Source of the DNA: Pseudobacteroides sp.
Lineage (GTDB): Bacteria > Bacillota > Clostridia > Acetivibrionales > DSM-2933
Length of the DNA stretch: 34,316 nt
NCBI RefSeq assembly: GCF_036567765.1
Contig: NZ_DATCTU010000025.1
Coordinates: 1 to 34,316, forward strand
Direction: 5' to 3'
Part shown: positions 25,111 to 32,076 of the stretch, piece after piece
How positions within the stretch are numbered: the first letter of the stretch is position 1
Layout of the letters: each line of letters begins with the position of its first letter
Position numbers and translations under genes: made by a program
The notes under the pieces: generated by a model
The model's database searches: none
What the model saw: only the letters and a program-made list of their open reading frames with translations
What the model was told of the DNA's origin: nothing

Positions 25111-25444
25111 CTGTGAAAGGGAGCAGTAGCGTTAAGGTCTTTTAGAGAGCCGTTGGTTGGTGCAAAACGGCAGATGTTTTTCGTGAATCTCGCCCTGGAG
25201 TTTTTAAGCCCAAGCCATTATCATATCCGGTAGTAAAAGATAGGATGATAGTGTTTATAAGCTTAAACGTGTCCTTACGTTATTAGGGATAATGGACGAG
25301 TACTGCGTGCTTTTCAGATGTGAATTCAGGTAAAAGACTTAAGCAGTTTGTCCGTTATAATAAGTGGATGCATTTTATTGCATCAATTGGAGTGGTACCG
25401 CGGAATAAACTTTCGTCTCTAGAGGGAGGCAGAGAGTTTTTTTT
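25111..25444 (+). promoter_or_regulatory. T-box leader, probably leucine-tRNA responsive
   Basis: T-box elements bind an uncharged tRNA and permit read-through when it accumulates. Stem I landmarks are GAGCAGTAGCG (AG bulge, 25121-25131) and AGAGAGCCGTTGG with GGTGCAAAACGGC. The specifier region reads GTGAATCTCGCC, with CTC at 25189-25191 as the likely codon (Leu). The T-box TGGTACCGCGG is at 25393-25403. Its TGGT pairs with a tRNA end ACCA, that is discriminator base A, which fits tRNA-Leu and argues against a Ser reading of the overlapping TCT. A T8 run (25437-25444) ends the terminator region. The leader type is certain; the amino acid is inferred. Confidence 0.95.
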
Positions 25445-25520
25445 ATGTCGTGAAAAATTGTTATAACTTATACAAAATTTCAATTAACCTTAAAAAGAAA
25501 TTTTATAGTGGGGGGCTAAT

Positions 25521-27200
25521 ATGAATAATGAGATGAAAAATGGACTGCTTGAAATTACCGTTGGGGATTTGCTGGATAGTATGGCTGAAAGATACCCTGA
25601 CCATGATGCTGTCCTTTATACTGACAGACCTTTCAGAAAGACTTACAGGGAGTTTAAAGATCTGACAGACACGGTTGCAAAAGGTTTAATGGCTATGGGG
25701 GTTAAGAAGGGTGATCATGTATCCATATGGGCTACCAATTATCCCGAATGGCTTTTGACAATGTTTGCGACTGCTAAGATAGGTGCCGTTATGGTAACTG
25801 TCAATACAAACTATAAAATTTTTGAGGTGGAATATCTTTTAAGACAGTCTGATACAAGCACCCTTATTTTGATTGAGGGATTCAAGGATTGTAATTATGT
25901 TGATATTATGAATGAGTTGTGCCCCGAGCTAGCGGCTTCTAAACCAGGTAAACTCAACTCAAAGGCACTACCTGTACTTAAAAATGTCATCTATGTGGGA
26001 GATAAAAACCATGGTGGTATGTTTAAATGGAATGACTTGTATGAATTGGCATCAAAGGTCTCTGATGAGGAGCTTATGGAAAGACAGAGGAGTCTTGATA
26101 TACATGATGTAATTAACATGCAGTATACGTCAGGAACCACAGGCTTTCCTAAAGGGGTTATGCTTACGCATTATAACATTGTCAATAACGGTAAATGCAT
26201 CGGCGATTGTATGAATTTTACCCATGAAGACAAACTTTGTATACCTGTACCCTTCTTCCACTGTTTTGGATGTGTCTTGGGGATAATGGCATGTGTGACC
26301 CATGGAACTACAATGGTTCCTGTCGACTATTTCCAACCCCTTAAGGTAATGGAGGCTGTACAGAACGAGAACTGTACGGCTTTACATGGAGTTCCTACAA
26401 TGTTTATTGCTATTTTGGAGCATCCTGAGTTCAATAAATTCAAATTCAGCAAATTAAGAACTGGTATCATGGCAGGATCACCATGTCCTATAAAGGTTAT
26501 GAAGGATGTTGTTGAAAAAATGGGTGCATCGGACATTACAATTGCTTATGGACAGACAGAGGCTTCGCCTGTTTGTACCCAGACAAGGGTGGATGACAGT
26601 ATTGAATTGAGAGTCTCTACCGTTGGAAGAGCACTACCCTATGTAGAGTGCAAGGTTGTGGATCCCGAAACAAATCAGGAGCTGCCGGTTGGAACACCTG
26701 GGGAATTTGTAGCACGTGGTTATAATGTTATGAAGGGCTACTACAAGATGGCTGAGGCTACGTCTAATGCCATAGACAGCGAAGGTTGGTTGCATACAGG
26801 AGATTTGGCTACAATGGACGAAAACGGCTATTTTAAAATTACAGGCCGTATAAAGGATATGATAATAAGAGGTGGAGAGAACATTTATCCCAAAGAAATA
26901 GAGGAGTTTTTATACACACATCCTCAGGTGAAGGATGTTCAAGTTATAGGAGTGCCCAGCAAGCAGTACGGGGAAGAGGTTATGGCCTGCATTATCTTAA
27001 AGGAGGGTGCTACCATAACTGAAGAAGGGATTAAGGAGCATGTAAAAAGCCATATGGCAAGGCATAAGACTCCGAAGTATGTCAAGTTTATTGACAGCTT
27101 CCCGATGACTGCAAGCGGAAAAATACAAAAATACAAGCTCAGAGAGGCTGCGATAGAAGAACTTAATCTTCAGGATGCTGCAAGCATTGAGACTGCATAA
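25521..27200 (+). CDS. AMP-forming acyl-CoA ligase under T-box control
   Basis: This 559-residue ANL-superfamily enzyme activates a carboxylic acid with ATP to acyl-AMP and then acyl-CoA. The P-loop QYTSGTTGFPKGVMLTH (about 196-212), YGQTEASP, GWLHTGDLATMDENGYFKIT, GRIKDMIIRGGENIYPKEIE, and the C-terminal catalytic Lys in TASGKIQKYKL are all intact. The overall sequence resembles medium-chain/FadD-like fatty acyl-CoA ligases. It is the only gene after the T-box leader, so its expression should rise when the cognate (probably leucyl) tRNA is uncharged. That suggests a role in salvage of branched short acids such as isovalerate towards leucine (hypothesis). The acid cannot be read from sequence. 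Confidence 0.93.
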   Translation: MNNEMKNGLLEITVGDLLDSMAERYPDHDAVLYTDRPFRKTYREFKDLTDTVAKGLMAMGVKKGDHVSIWATNYPEWLLTMFATAKIGAVMVTVNTNYKIFEVEYLLRQSDTSTLILIEGFKDCNYVDIMNELCPELAASKPGKLNSKALPVLKNVIYVGDKNHGGMFKWNDLYELASKVSDEELMERQRSLDIHDVINMQYTSGTTGFPKGVMLTHYNIVNNGKCIGDCMNFTHEDKLCIPVPFFHCFGCVLGIMACVTHGTTMVPVDYFQPLKVMEAVQNENCTALHGVPTMFIAILEHPEFNKFKFSKLRTGIMAGSPCPIKVMKDVVEKMGASDITIAYGQTEASPVCTQTRVDDSIELRVSTVGRALPYVECKVVDPETNQELPVGTPGEFVARGYNVMKGYYKMAEATSNAIDSEGWLHTGDLATMDENGYFKITGRIKDMIIRGGENIYPKEIEEFLYTHPQVKDVQVIGVPSKQYGEEVMACIILKEGATITEEGIKEHVKSHMARHKTPKYVKFIDSFPMTASGKIQKYKLREAAIEELNLQDAASIETA

Positions 27201-27247
27201 TTATAAAATGAATAAGATAAGGTATGATTAAATTAAACCGGTTGATC

Positions 27248-27358
27248 TTATAACAAAACGCAGCCATAGGCGATAAAAAGAGCTGAACTTCCGTATTTCT
27301 GCAAAATATTGGGCGGTATTTCACGGCTGATCTCATGAATTGTAGAGTAGTGGTGCAT
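27248..27358 (-). CDS. Small protein of an integrative-element remnant
   Basis: This 36-residue ORF starts MHHYSTIHEISREIPPNI and ends ALFIAYGCVLL. I do not recognise it with certainty. Support comes from AAGGAGA eight bases before the ATG at 27356-27358 and from its place beside the inverted repeat and sigma-like gene of an apparent mobile-element remnant. A longer frame to 27481 runs through the inverted repeat and is less likely. Function unknown. Confidence 0.4.
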   Translation of the reverse strand: MHHYSTIHEISREIPPNILQKYGSSALFIAYGCVLL

Positions 27359-27379
27359 TGTTTTTCTCTCCTTTTTTAC

Positions 27380-27468
27380 TGGCGGTAGAGTAGTACGGCG
27401 GAGCAGACTTACAAACGAGAAAATTAATAGGGCAATTGATCTGCTCCGCCGCAGTAGCTCTGCCGCCA
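27380..27468. repeat. 28-bp GC-rich inverted repeat
   Basis: The arm at 27380-27407 begins TGGCGGTAGAG and ends GGCGGAGCAGA. It is matched by the reverse complement of 27440-27468 (TGGCGGCAGAG ... GGCGGAGCAGA) with a few differences and one indel. The 32-base AT-rich loop and high GC arms differ from the surroundings. It could be a transcription terminator, a transfer-origin hairpin or an element end. Confidence 0.75.
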
Positions 27469-27499
27469 GGCTATGTTTCAAAAGTTTTATGAATATTAG

Positions 27500-27905
27500 T
27501 TATGAATATTAGTAAAGTACACTCGCATCCTATTTGGCCTCGCTTCCCGGATACGCTTCAGCACTTTTGACTCGCAAAAGCGGGCCTACGCCCGGCGGAT
27601 TTCTTTCCGCTGCTAGGGGGTAATATCGAGCCGCGGTGGTAAACCGCCCCGCATGAAAGCTCCCTAAGGCCTATCCCAGCCAGAGCAACGCTTTCCCAGC
27701 TAATGCTTTTTCGCTGGTCCTTTTACGGAAAGTATCATTATGACTCTCACACCTTTTGTCTGCCGGCCTTCTGAAAACCCAAAAGGGCGGACGCTCCTGC
27801 CTATCCTAATAGATTGGCGATCCTCGCGTACAGCATGAGAGGTAATGTACTCGACACTCCGATATAACCGATAAAACCCATCGGTATTTATCAAGGTACA
27901 AATGG
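27500..27905. other. GC-rich, hairpin-dense segment, possible structured RNA or element DNA
   Basis: No convincing gene covers this stretch, although a 64-codon frame exists on the minus strand at 27700-27894. GC content is well above that of the surroundings and hairpins follow one another: GGGC/GCCC near 27586, GCGGA/TCCGC near 27598-27613, CGGTGG/CCGCC near 27635-27650, CCAGC/GCTGG near 27697-27717, GTCTGCC/GGCGGAC near 27759-27792, and ACCGAT/ATCGGT near 27868-27886. Such density in an AT-rich genome suggests a folded RNA, or a foreign segment of an integrative element. The strand is not determined. Confidence 0.45.
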
Positions 27906-27973
27906 TTCCTCACTTATCGGAGATGGGAGAAGGTAAAAAGTCGTATTTTAAAAAATTTCTTTGAATAAAAAAG

Positions 27974-28354
27974 TTAATCCATCATATAGCGACTAATTCT
28001 TTCCACAGCCCTTGCCAGAAGTTCTGTTACAGTATTACGCTTGCAGCCCATAGAGGCAGCGATTTCCCAATGCTTATAGCCTTTCCAGTAAGCAAGTTCC
28101 ACTGCTCTGCACTGTTTTGGTGTGAGACGCTGTAAAGCATTAGCGAACTTTTCATTTTTTATGGTTTCGATAAAGTTTTTTGATTCTGTCGTTTCCGTAT
28201 CATACTCCTGATACCTTAACGAGCTTTCCTGATACAGGAGTTCCTCGCTCATGCTCTCTAACGATTTGAAATGATATCGGTGCTTGCGGTCGGAATTTTC
28301 GATGAGTCTGTCCTCTTTTTTGAGAATCTCATCCCAATTAATGTAATCTATCAT
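27974..28354 (-). CDS. Sigma-70 region-4 type regulator of mobile-element kind
   Basis: This 126-residue protein has a sigma-70 region 4 helix-turn-helix in its C-terminal half: LQRLTPKQCRAVELAYWKG, then KHWEIAASMGCKRNTVTELLARA. The N-terminal half is charged and lacks the core-binding region 2. Such short proteins are common in conjugative transposons of Firmicutes, where they regulate excision or transfer (established pattern). The ATG at 28352-28354 overlaps the stop of the gene before it (ATGA), and GGAGG lies seven bases upstream. No integrase, excisionase or relaxase is in the window, so only part of an element remains here. Confidence 0.75.
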   Translation of the reverse strand: MIDYINWDEILKKEDRLIENSDRKHRYHFKSLESMSEELLYQESSLRYQEYDTETTESKNFIETIKNEKFANALQRLTPKQCRAVELAYWKGYKHWEIAASMGCKRNTVTELLARAVERISRYMMD

Positions 28355-28539
28355 GTTTTTTCCTCCAAGTCTCTGAATTTTTGATTTGCAAAATCCAGGC
28401 TAGGAGGGGGAGAACGACAACGGATTACCTTACTCAACTTGAAGATAAAAGGGAACTTATCTTCGATGATTTCATCGCTTAAGTTTGGATATTTTGCACT
28501 CTTTACAAAATCTATCCCATGGCATATCCTCCATTTCAA
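28351..28539 (-). CDS. Small protein coupled to the sigma-like gene
   Basis: This 62-codon frame has a TTG start at 28537-28539 and its TGA overlaps the sigma-like ATG in the four bases ATGA, which suggests translational coupling. The segments SAKYPNLSDEIIEDKFPFIF and LDFANQKFRDLEEKT look like folded protein rather than a random frame. I do not recognise the family. A stop just upstream and a partly plausible neighbouring frame (MEDMPWDRFCKECKISKLKR) could mean the 5' part has been frameshifted. Function unknown. Confidence 0.45.
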   Translation of the reverse strand: MKWRICHGIDFVKSAKYPNLSDEIIEDKFPFIFKLSKVIRCRSPPPSLDFANQKFRDLEEKT

Positions 28540-29178
28540 GAATTTTTAATCCAGAAATGAAGAACAGAGGAAGACGAGCAGCTGCCTCAAGAAAATGGTT
28601 CTAGTGCTATTGCTTATGTGGCTCGCCGCTTTTTGCGGTACCGCATTTTCATTTCGTTGACGCCTGTTTGAGGGCATAAAAAAGATGGGAAGTGGAGTTG
28701 AGCCACCTTTGGTCTCAAAAGCCGCTCCCCATTTCTGCAAGGAGAAGTATCATTATCCCCATATGTATCACCGCAACCAGTTTGCCGTTACTGGGCTATT
28801 GTTCTCGTTTTATAATGCATTTTTCTTATGCATTGGTTTTGCTGCTTTCCTTTTCGGACATATGGTTATGTATTTAAGATACGTTATAAAGCTGTCTTTA
28901 AAAGATGGCTTTGTCAAGGTTCAATAAAAATATAATTTCTTGGGCAAATAATTGTAGGAATATATTTTAAGAGTCGAAGAAGAGGTGTAAATACAATGAC
29001 TGATGTGTTCCGGTAATTTCATTATATCATTGAGAGAGATAGAATATATGAAAGTTGACATAAATAGACATCGTCGTGTATTTAATTATAATTTCATCCT
29101 CTTATTTACACAAAGAAAATCTAAATACTCACATTTTAGAAGTGCTTTCACCAGATTATGTATTTAATGTAAATATTT
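28540..29178. other. Intergenic stretch without a supportable gene
   Basis: The 64- to 80-codon frames on both strands around 28546-28927 overlap each other, lack good ribosome binding sites and cannot all be real. A short GC-rich part with CCGC/GCGG hairpins lies near 28626-28645. From 28930 on the sequence is AT-rich and featureless. It is probably the edge of the integrative-element remnant. Confidence 0.4.
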
Positions 29179-29912
29179 TCACCGACATTTATCTATAAAT
29201 ATGTCTATAAAATCTAAAGTGCTGGGAATATTCCTTCCGTATAACTCCTTATAAACTGTTGTTTGATTGTTATAGCCGGAAATAATAGCCCTTCTAATGG
29301 CTTTTTCTATAGTTCTCCAATTTGATTTGTATTTGCAGGCTATATTTTTATATGCATTATTCAATGTTATATTATGTAATGCTAAATATAGATTAATAAT
29401 ATCTTTAAGATAAACAAATCCTTTTGAATTCTTTTGTATACCTATTGAACTTAACATTTCATCAATTTCAACAGCTTTATGGTTACTTATATTCTCATTT
29501 TTTAGCCCGGGTTCATCCTTGACATATTCTCGAATTCTTTTGATCACGTCATAAAAATCATAAGGCTTTGTAAAAAAATATTCAGCACCTAGTTGTAAAG
29601 ATAATTGGACAGTTTTCTCGGTGTACATAGCAGAAGTTATTAGTGTGACGGTTTTTTTTGATGCTTCCCCAATTCATTTAGTACACCTAATCCGTCTGTC
29701 TCAGGCATGACAATATCAAGAATAACTACATCAGGCTCTGATTCCTTAATCATTTGTATACATTGTTTTCCGTTATCGCCTATTCCAATACACTTCATAT
29801 CGGACTGTTCGTTGATAACCCTACATAGTAGTTTACTCAGGCTCTCGTTATCATCTGCAATTAAAACTTTAATAATGATAATCCCCCATTTTGTCGCTGT
29901 CGCAGGCGGCAC
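29179..29912 (-). pseudogene. Spo0A-like response regulator, frameshifted at an A8 run
   Basis: Two adjacent minus-strand frames form one Spo0A-like protein. The first (29640-29912) is the receiver: KVLIADDNESLSKLLCRVIN, then VVILDIVMPETDGLGVLNEL with the phospho-acceptor Asp. The second (29179-29628) continues with TVTLITSAMYTEK, the Lys of FFTKPYDF, a linker and a Spo0A_C domain (LSSIGIQKNSKGFVYLKDII, then KSNWRTIEKAIRRAIISGY as the recognition helix). The break is at eight A residues (T8 at 29652-29659 on the plus strand): nine A or a -1 slip restores the frame. The true start is unclear; an ATT after GGGGGA or the GTG at 29912 are options. It is divergent from canonical Spo0A and is probably a paralogue. 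Confidence 0.85.
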
Positions 29913-30096
29913 AAACAGTTATGAAAAAGGTATGCGACTTTTACCAAATGATATCTTAATTTTGAAGAGAAGGTAAGCTAGTTCTCCTCATAGAATCATA
30001 ATAACTCGTTAATGTCTGTGATTAGATATTATTTTAACCATATTTATTTTTTTTTATCTATTCCTTATCCAGACAAATAAAACTATAAACCTTAAC

Positions 30097-30277
30097 TTAA
30101 AAAACGGGCATGGAGTAGTGATAACTGAAGCTAATAAAAGCAACTATGGTACTTCATTTAAGATGGTAACAGGGGAAATAAGGAAATTAACTCCCATAGA
30201 ATGCTTCAAGGCTTTCCTAATGCATATTTCGACAAAAGTTAGCTCTGATATCTGATAATCAATTGTATAAACAAGCC
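30097..30277 (+). pseudogene. C-terminal debris of a DNA (cytosine-5) methyltransferase
   Basis: Pieces of motifs IX-X of C5 methyltransferases can be read across two or three frames. First comes GHGVVITEANKSNYGTSF and VTGEIRKLTPIECFKA (compare RKLTPxECxRLQGFP). After a frame change there is LQGFPNAYFDKS, then SDNQLYKQA at 30251-30277 (compare the family's SDxQLYKQAGNS). The catalytic PC motif and the SAM-binding part are absent. It is a truncated, frameshifted relic of a restriction-modification or phage methylase. Confidence 0.7.
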
Positions 30278-30385
30278 ATAATAGTGTATTGTTTTGTAAT
30301 GTTATAGAGGTAGATTATAGATAAGAGCATATTATTTATGAAATAATAATAGAAATATCTAAAATTGTAATTAAATAAAAAAATC

Positions 30386-30414
30386 TTTACATTATGAAAA
30401 TTATGGGATAAAAT
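30386..30414 (+). promoter_or_regulatory. Promoter of the receptor/Ser-agrD unit
   Basis: TTTACA (30386-30391), a 17-base spacer and TAAAAT (30409-30414) form a near-consensus SigA promoter. Start would be near 30421, leaving a leader of only about 15 bases before ATG 30436. Confidence 0.75.
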
Positions 30415-30435
30415 TTAATTGGGGTGTATAAATTA

Positions 30436-31269
30436 ATGGTAATGAGTTTGTTTATATTGTTTTTCATATCTTTTCCTGAAGCACTTTTAAACTTAGTAAT
30501 AATCCTTATTTTAGAGGATGAAAAAAAACGTTTAAGTTTAAATAAATCAAACATAATAAGTTTCATATCTTCCTTAATGCTTATGCTTTTAGCTTCTTGT
30601 ATTATCCGGCCATTAGTGCCAAATGTAGCCTTTAACATAATCCTGCATTCAATAGCATATACTGTAATAGTAACATTAATATACAAAAAAAATCTTTATA
30701 AGACATATTTTATTGTTCTATTACTAGCTTTATTTTTTGTGACTATTGAAAATTCATATATTCCTTATATTATAACTAGCATTGAGAATGGATTGGATAA
30801 TTTTTCAAAGAACAGTATTATGTTGTTGCTGTGTTCTTTGCCCTCTCGTATATTTCAAATATGTGCAATATTATTTTTGCGTAAATATTACACTGTATTT
30901 AATTTAAATACTATAGATAAGAAGCTTTATAAATGGTTTATTGCACTATTATTTATTTTAACTTTTTCAGAGAACTATTTTTCATATGTTTTTACAATTT
31001 ACTATAGCAAAATGTCATTAATTCATCAAATATTATACTCTTTTCTTCTTTTAGTGATGTTGACTACTTCGTGTTCAATAGTTTTTAAATTACTTCATGA
31101 AACTATTAAAAGTGTTGTAGCTGTTGGTATTGAGGAATTTAACAAACTTGAAAATGATGCAGAGCAAACATTTAATGAGATATATACTCTTCTAGAAGAC
31201 AACAATGTTGACGAGGCTAAAAATTTATTAAAAGAGTTATTGGACACTGAAAGAAAAAAAGAGGAATAA
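30436..31269 (+). CDS. Kinase-less AgrC-like membrane receptor
   Basis: This 277-residue protein has six or seven membrane helices (about 5-220), as in AgrC sensor domains. A short cytoplasmic helix pair follows and the protein then stops. The tail LENDAEQTFNEIYTLLEDNN aligns with the DHp helix of the window's own AgrC (KHDFNNNVQAIGGYITLNDI). The His position is Asn240, Asp241 is kept, and no GHKL ATPase follows. The AgrD-like gene begins 13 bases after the stop. GGGGTG lies about nine bases before ATG 30436; the GTG at 30424 overlaps it. It could be an AIP receptor signalling by contact, a decoy, or a transporter. Homology rests on topology, context and a short manual alignment. Confidence 0.7.
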   Translation: MVMSLFILFFISFPEALLNLVIILILEDEKKRLSLNKSNIISFISSLMLMLLASCIIRPLVPNVAFNIILHSIAYTVIVTLIYKKNLYKTYFIVLLLALFFVTIENSYIPYIITSIENGLDNFSKNSIMLLLCSLPSRIFQICAILFLRKYYTVFNLNTIDKKLYKWFIALLFILTFSENYFSYVFTIYYSKMSLIHQILYSFLLLVMLTTSCSIVFKLLHETIKSVVAVGIEEFNKLENDAEQTFNEIYTLLEDNNVDEAKNLLKELLDTERKKEE

Positions 31270-31282
31270 TGGAGGTGATGCA

Positions 31283-31420
31283 ATGAAAGTGACGAAACAC
31301 CAAATATTGGCAATGTTAGCGAGTCTATTGTACATAATTGCGGCAACTGTGGCATCGACAGCAAGTTGGTCTTGGCTTTATCAACCTAAAACACCCAAAT
31401 ACTTATTAAAAAGTAAGTAA
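31283..31420 (+). CDS. AgrD-like cyclic autoinducer precursor, Ser type
   Basis: This 45-residue peptide gene is preceded by a perfect GGAGGTGAT. A hydrophobic leader (HQILAMLASLLYIIAATVA) is followed by TASWSWLYQPKTPKYLLKSK. The YQPKxP block is the clostridial AgrD processing signature. Five residues before the Tyr, where Cys normally stands, is Ser28, giving a predicted five-residue ring SWSWL closed as a lactone rather than a thiolactone. Ser-lactone AIPs are known in some other Firmicutes (established knowledge). There is no Cys anywhere in the peptide. No AgrB lies beside it; the one at 13367-13954 is the only candidate in the window. A 21-bp hairpin terminator begins at its stop codon. 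Confidence 0.88.
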   Translation: MKVTKHQILAMLASLLYIIAATVASTASWSWLYQPKTPKYLLKSK

Positions 31421-31470
31421 CTCAAAGTAAAAACACCCAAAACCTGTCATGGGTGTTTTTACTTTGAGTT
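31419..31470. terminator. Bidirectional terminator, 21-bp perfect stem
   Basis: 31419-31439 (AACTCAAAGTAAAAACACCCA) pairs perfectly with 31450-31470 (TGGGTGTTTTTACTTTGAGTT), leaving a ten-base loop. The T5 run is inside the stem. It overlaps the stop of the Ser-agrD gene on one strand and the last codons of the XRE gene on the other. Confidence 0.85.
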
Positions 31471-31866
31471 GCTTGATATTTTATTTTTAAATTTAATCAT
31501 ATTATTTACCATTTTTTCTATCGACTCAAAATCTAAATCGTTATCTTTAATTCTAACAGCTAATTTTATATATTGTAAAAATTTTCTGTCTTTTAGATGT
31601 GTTTCAAACTCCCTTAAATGATTATAGGGATTTTTATATGTTTTTTTATCAGGGAATGCAGGCTCATCAGTTCGACCCAATATGTAATCTGTTGTTACTC
31701 CAAAATACTTAGCTAGCTCATCTAAGGCATTCAAATCAGGTTCTCTATCCCCAATTTCATATTTGCATATAGTTTCCCTACTCTTTCCAACTAATTTCCC
31801 TAATTCCTTTTGAGTTTGCCCTCTTATTGACCTTAAGCTTCGCAACCTTTCGCTAAAAATCGACAT
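31459..31866 (-). CDS. XRE-family transcriptional regulator
   Basis: This 135-residue protein has an N-terminal Cro/C1-type helix-turn-helix (residues 7-62: LRSLRSIRGQTQKELGKLVG, then SRETICKYEIGDREPDLNAL, ending FGVTTDYILG). A helical C-terminal part of about 65 residues is of unknown function, probably for dimerisation. It converges on the Ser-agrD unit and shares its terminator. It may control the nearby receptor/peptide module or a lost phage-like element; nothing in the sequence decides this. The ATG at 31866 has GAGGTGG within range. The C-terminal eight residues are encoded inside the terminator stem. Confidence 0.9.
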   Translation of the reverse strand: MSIFSERLRSLRSIRGQTQKELGKLVGKSRETICKYEIGDREPDLNALDELAKYFGVTTDYILGRTDEPAFPDKKTYKNPYNHLREFETHLKDRKFLQYIKLAVRIKDNDLDFESIEKMVNNMIKFKNKISSNSK

Positions 31867-32076
31867 ATTTTATACCACCTCATTCTCTTATTATATGTAT
31901 ATCTCATCTAAAGCACAATAACTTCCTAGTATTGAATTAGAAATACATACCTCTGATACTGACAATTATATCATAAAAAAATATTCTTAAAATCTACAAC
32001 AAAAAAAGTAAACTAGCTAATCTAATTAAGAGGTAAGAGTAGATACAAAACTTTAATAATTTAAACTAAATCCATA

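Noticed and set aside
25189..25191. Reading the T-box specifier as Ser (TCT) instead of Leu (CTC)
   Set aside because: The TGGT bulge calls for discriminator A, whereas bacterial tRNA-Ser has G; specifiers also usually end in C.
27700..27894. 64-codon minus-strand frame in the GC-rich segment
   Set aside because: It runs through several perfect hairpins and has no recognised family; structure explains the segment better.
28546..28927. Overlapping frames of 61-80 codons on both strands
   Set aside because: They overlap each other, have no good ribosome binding sites and show no recognisable family.
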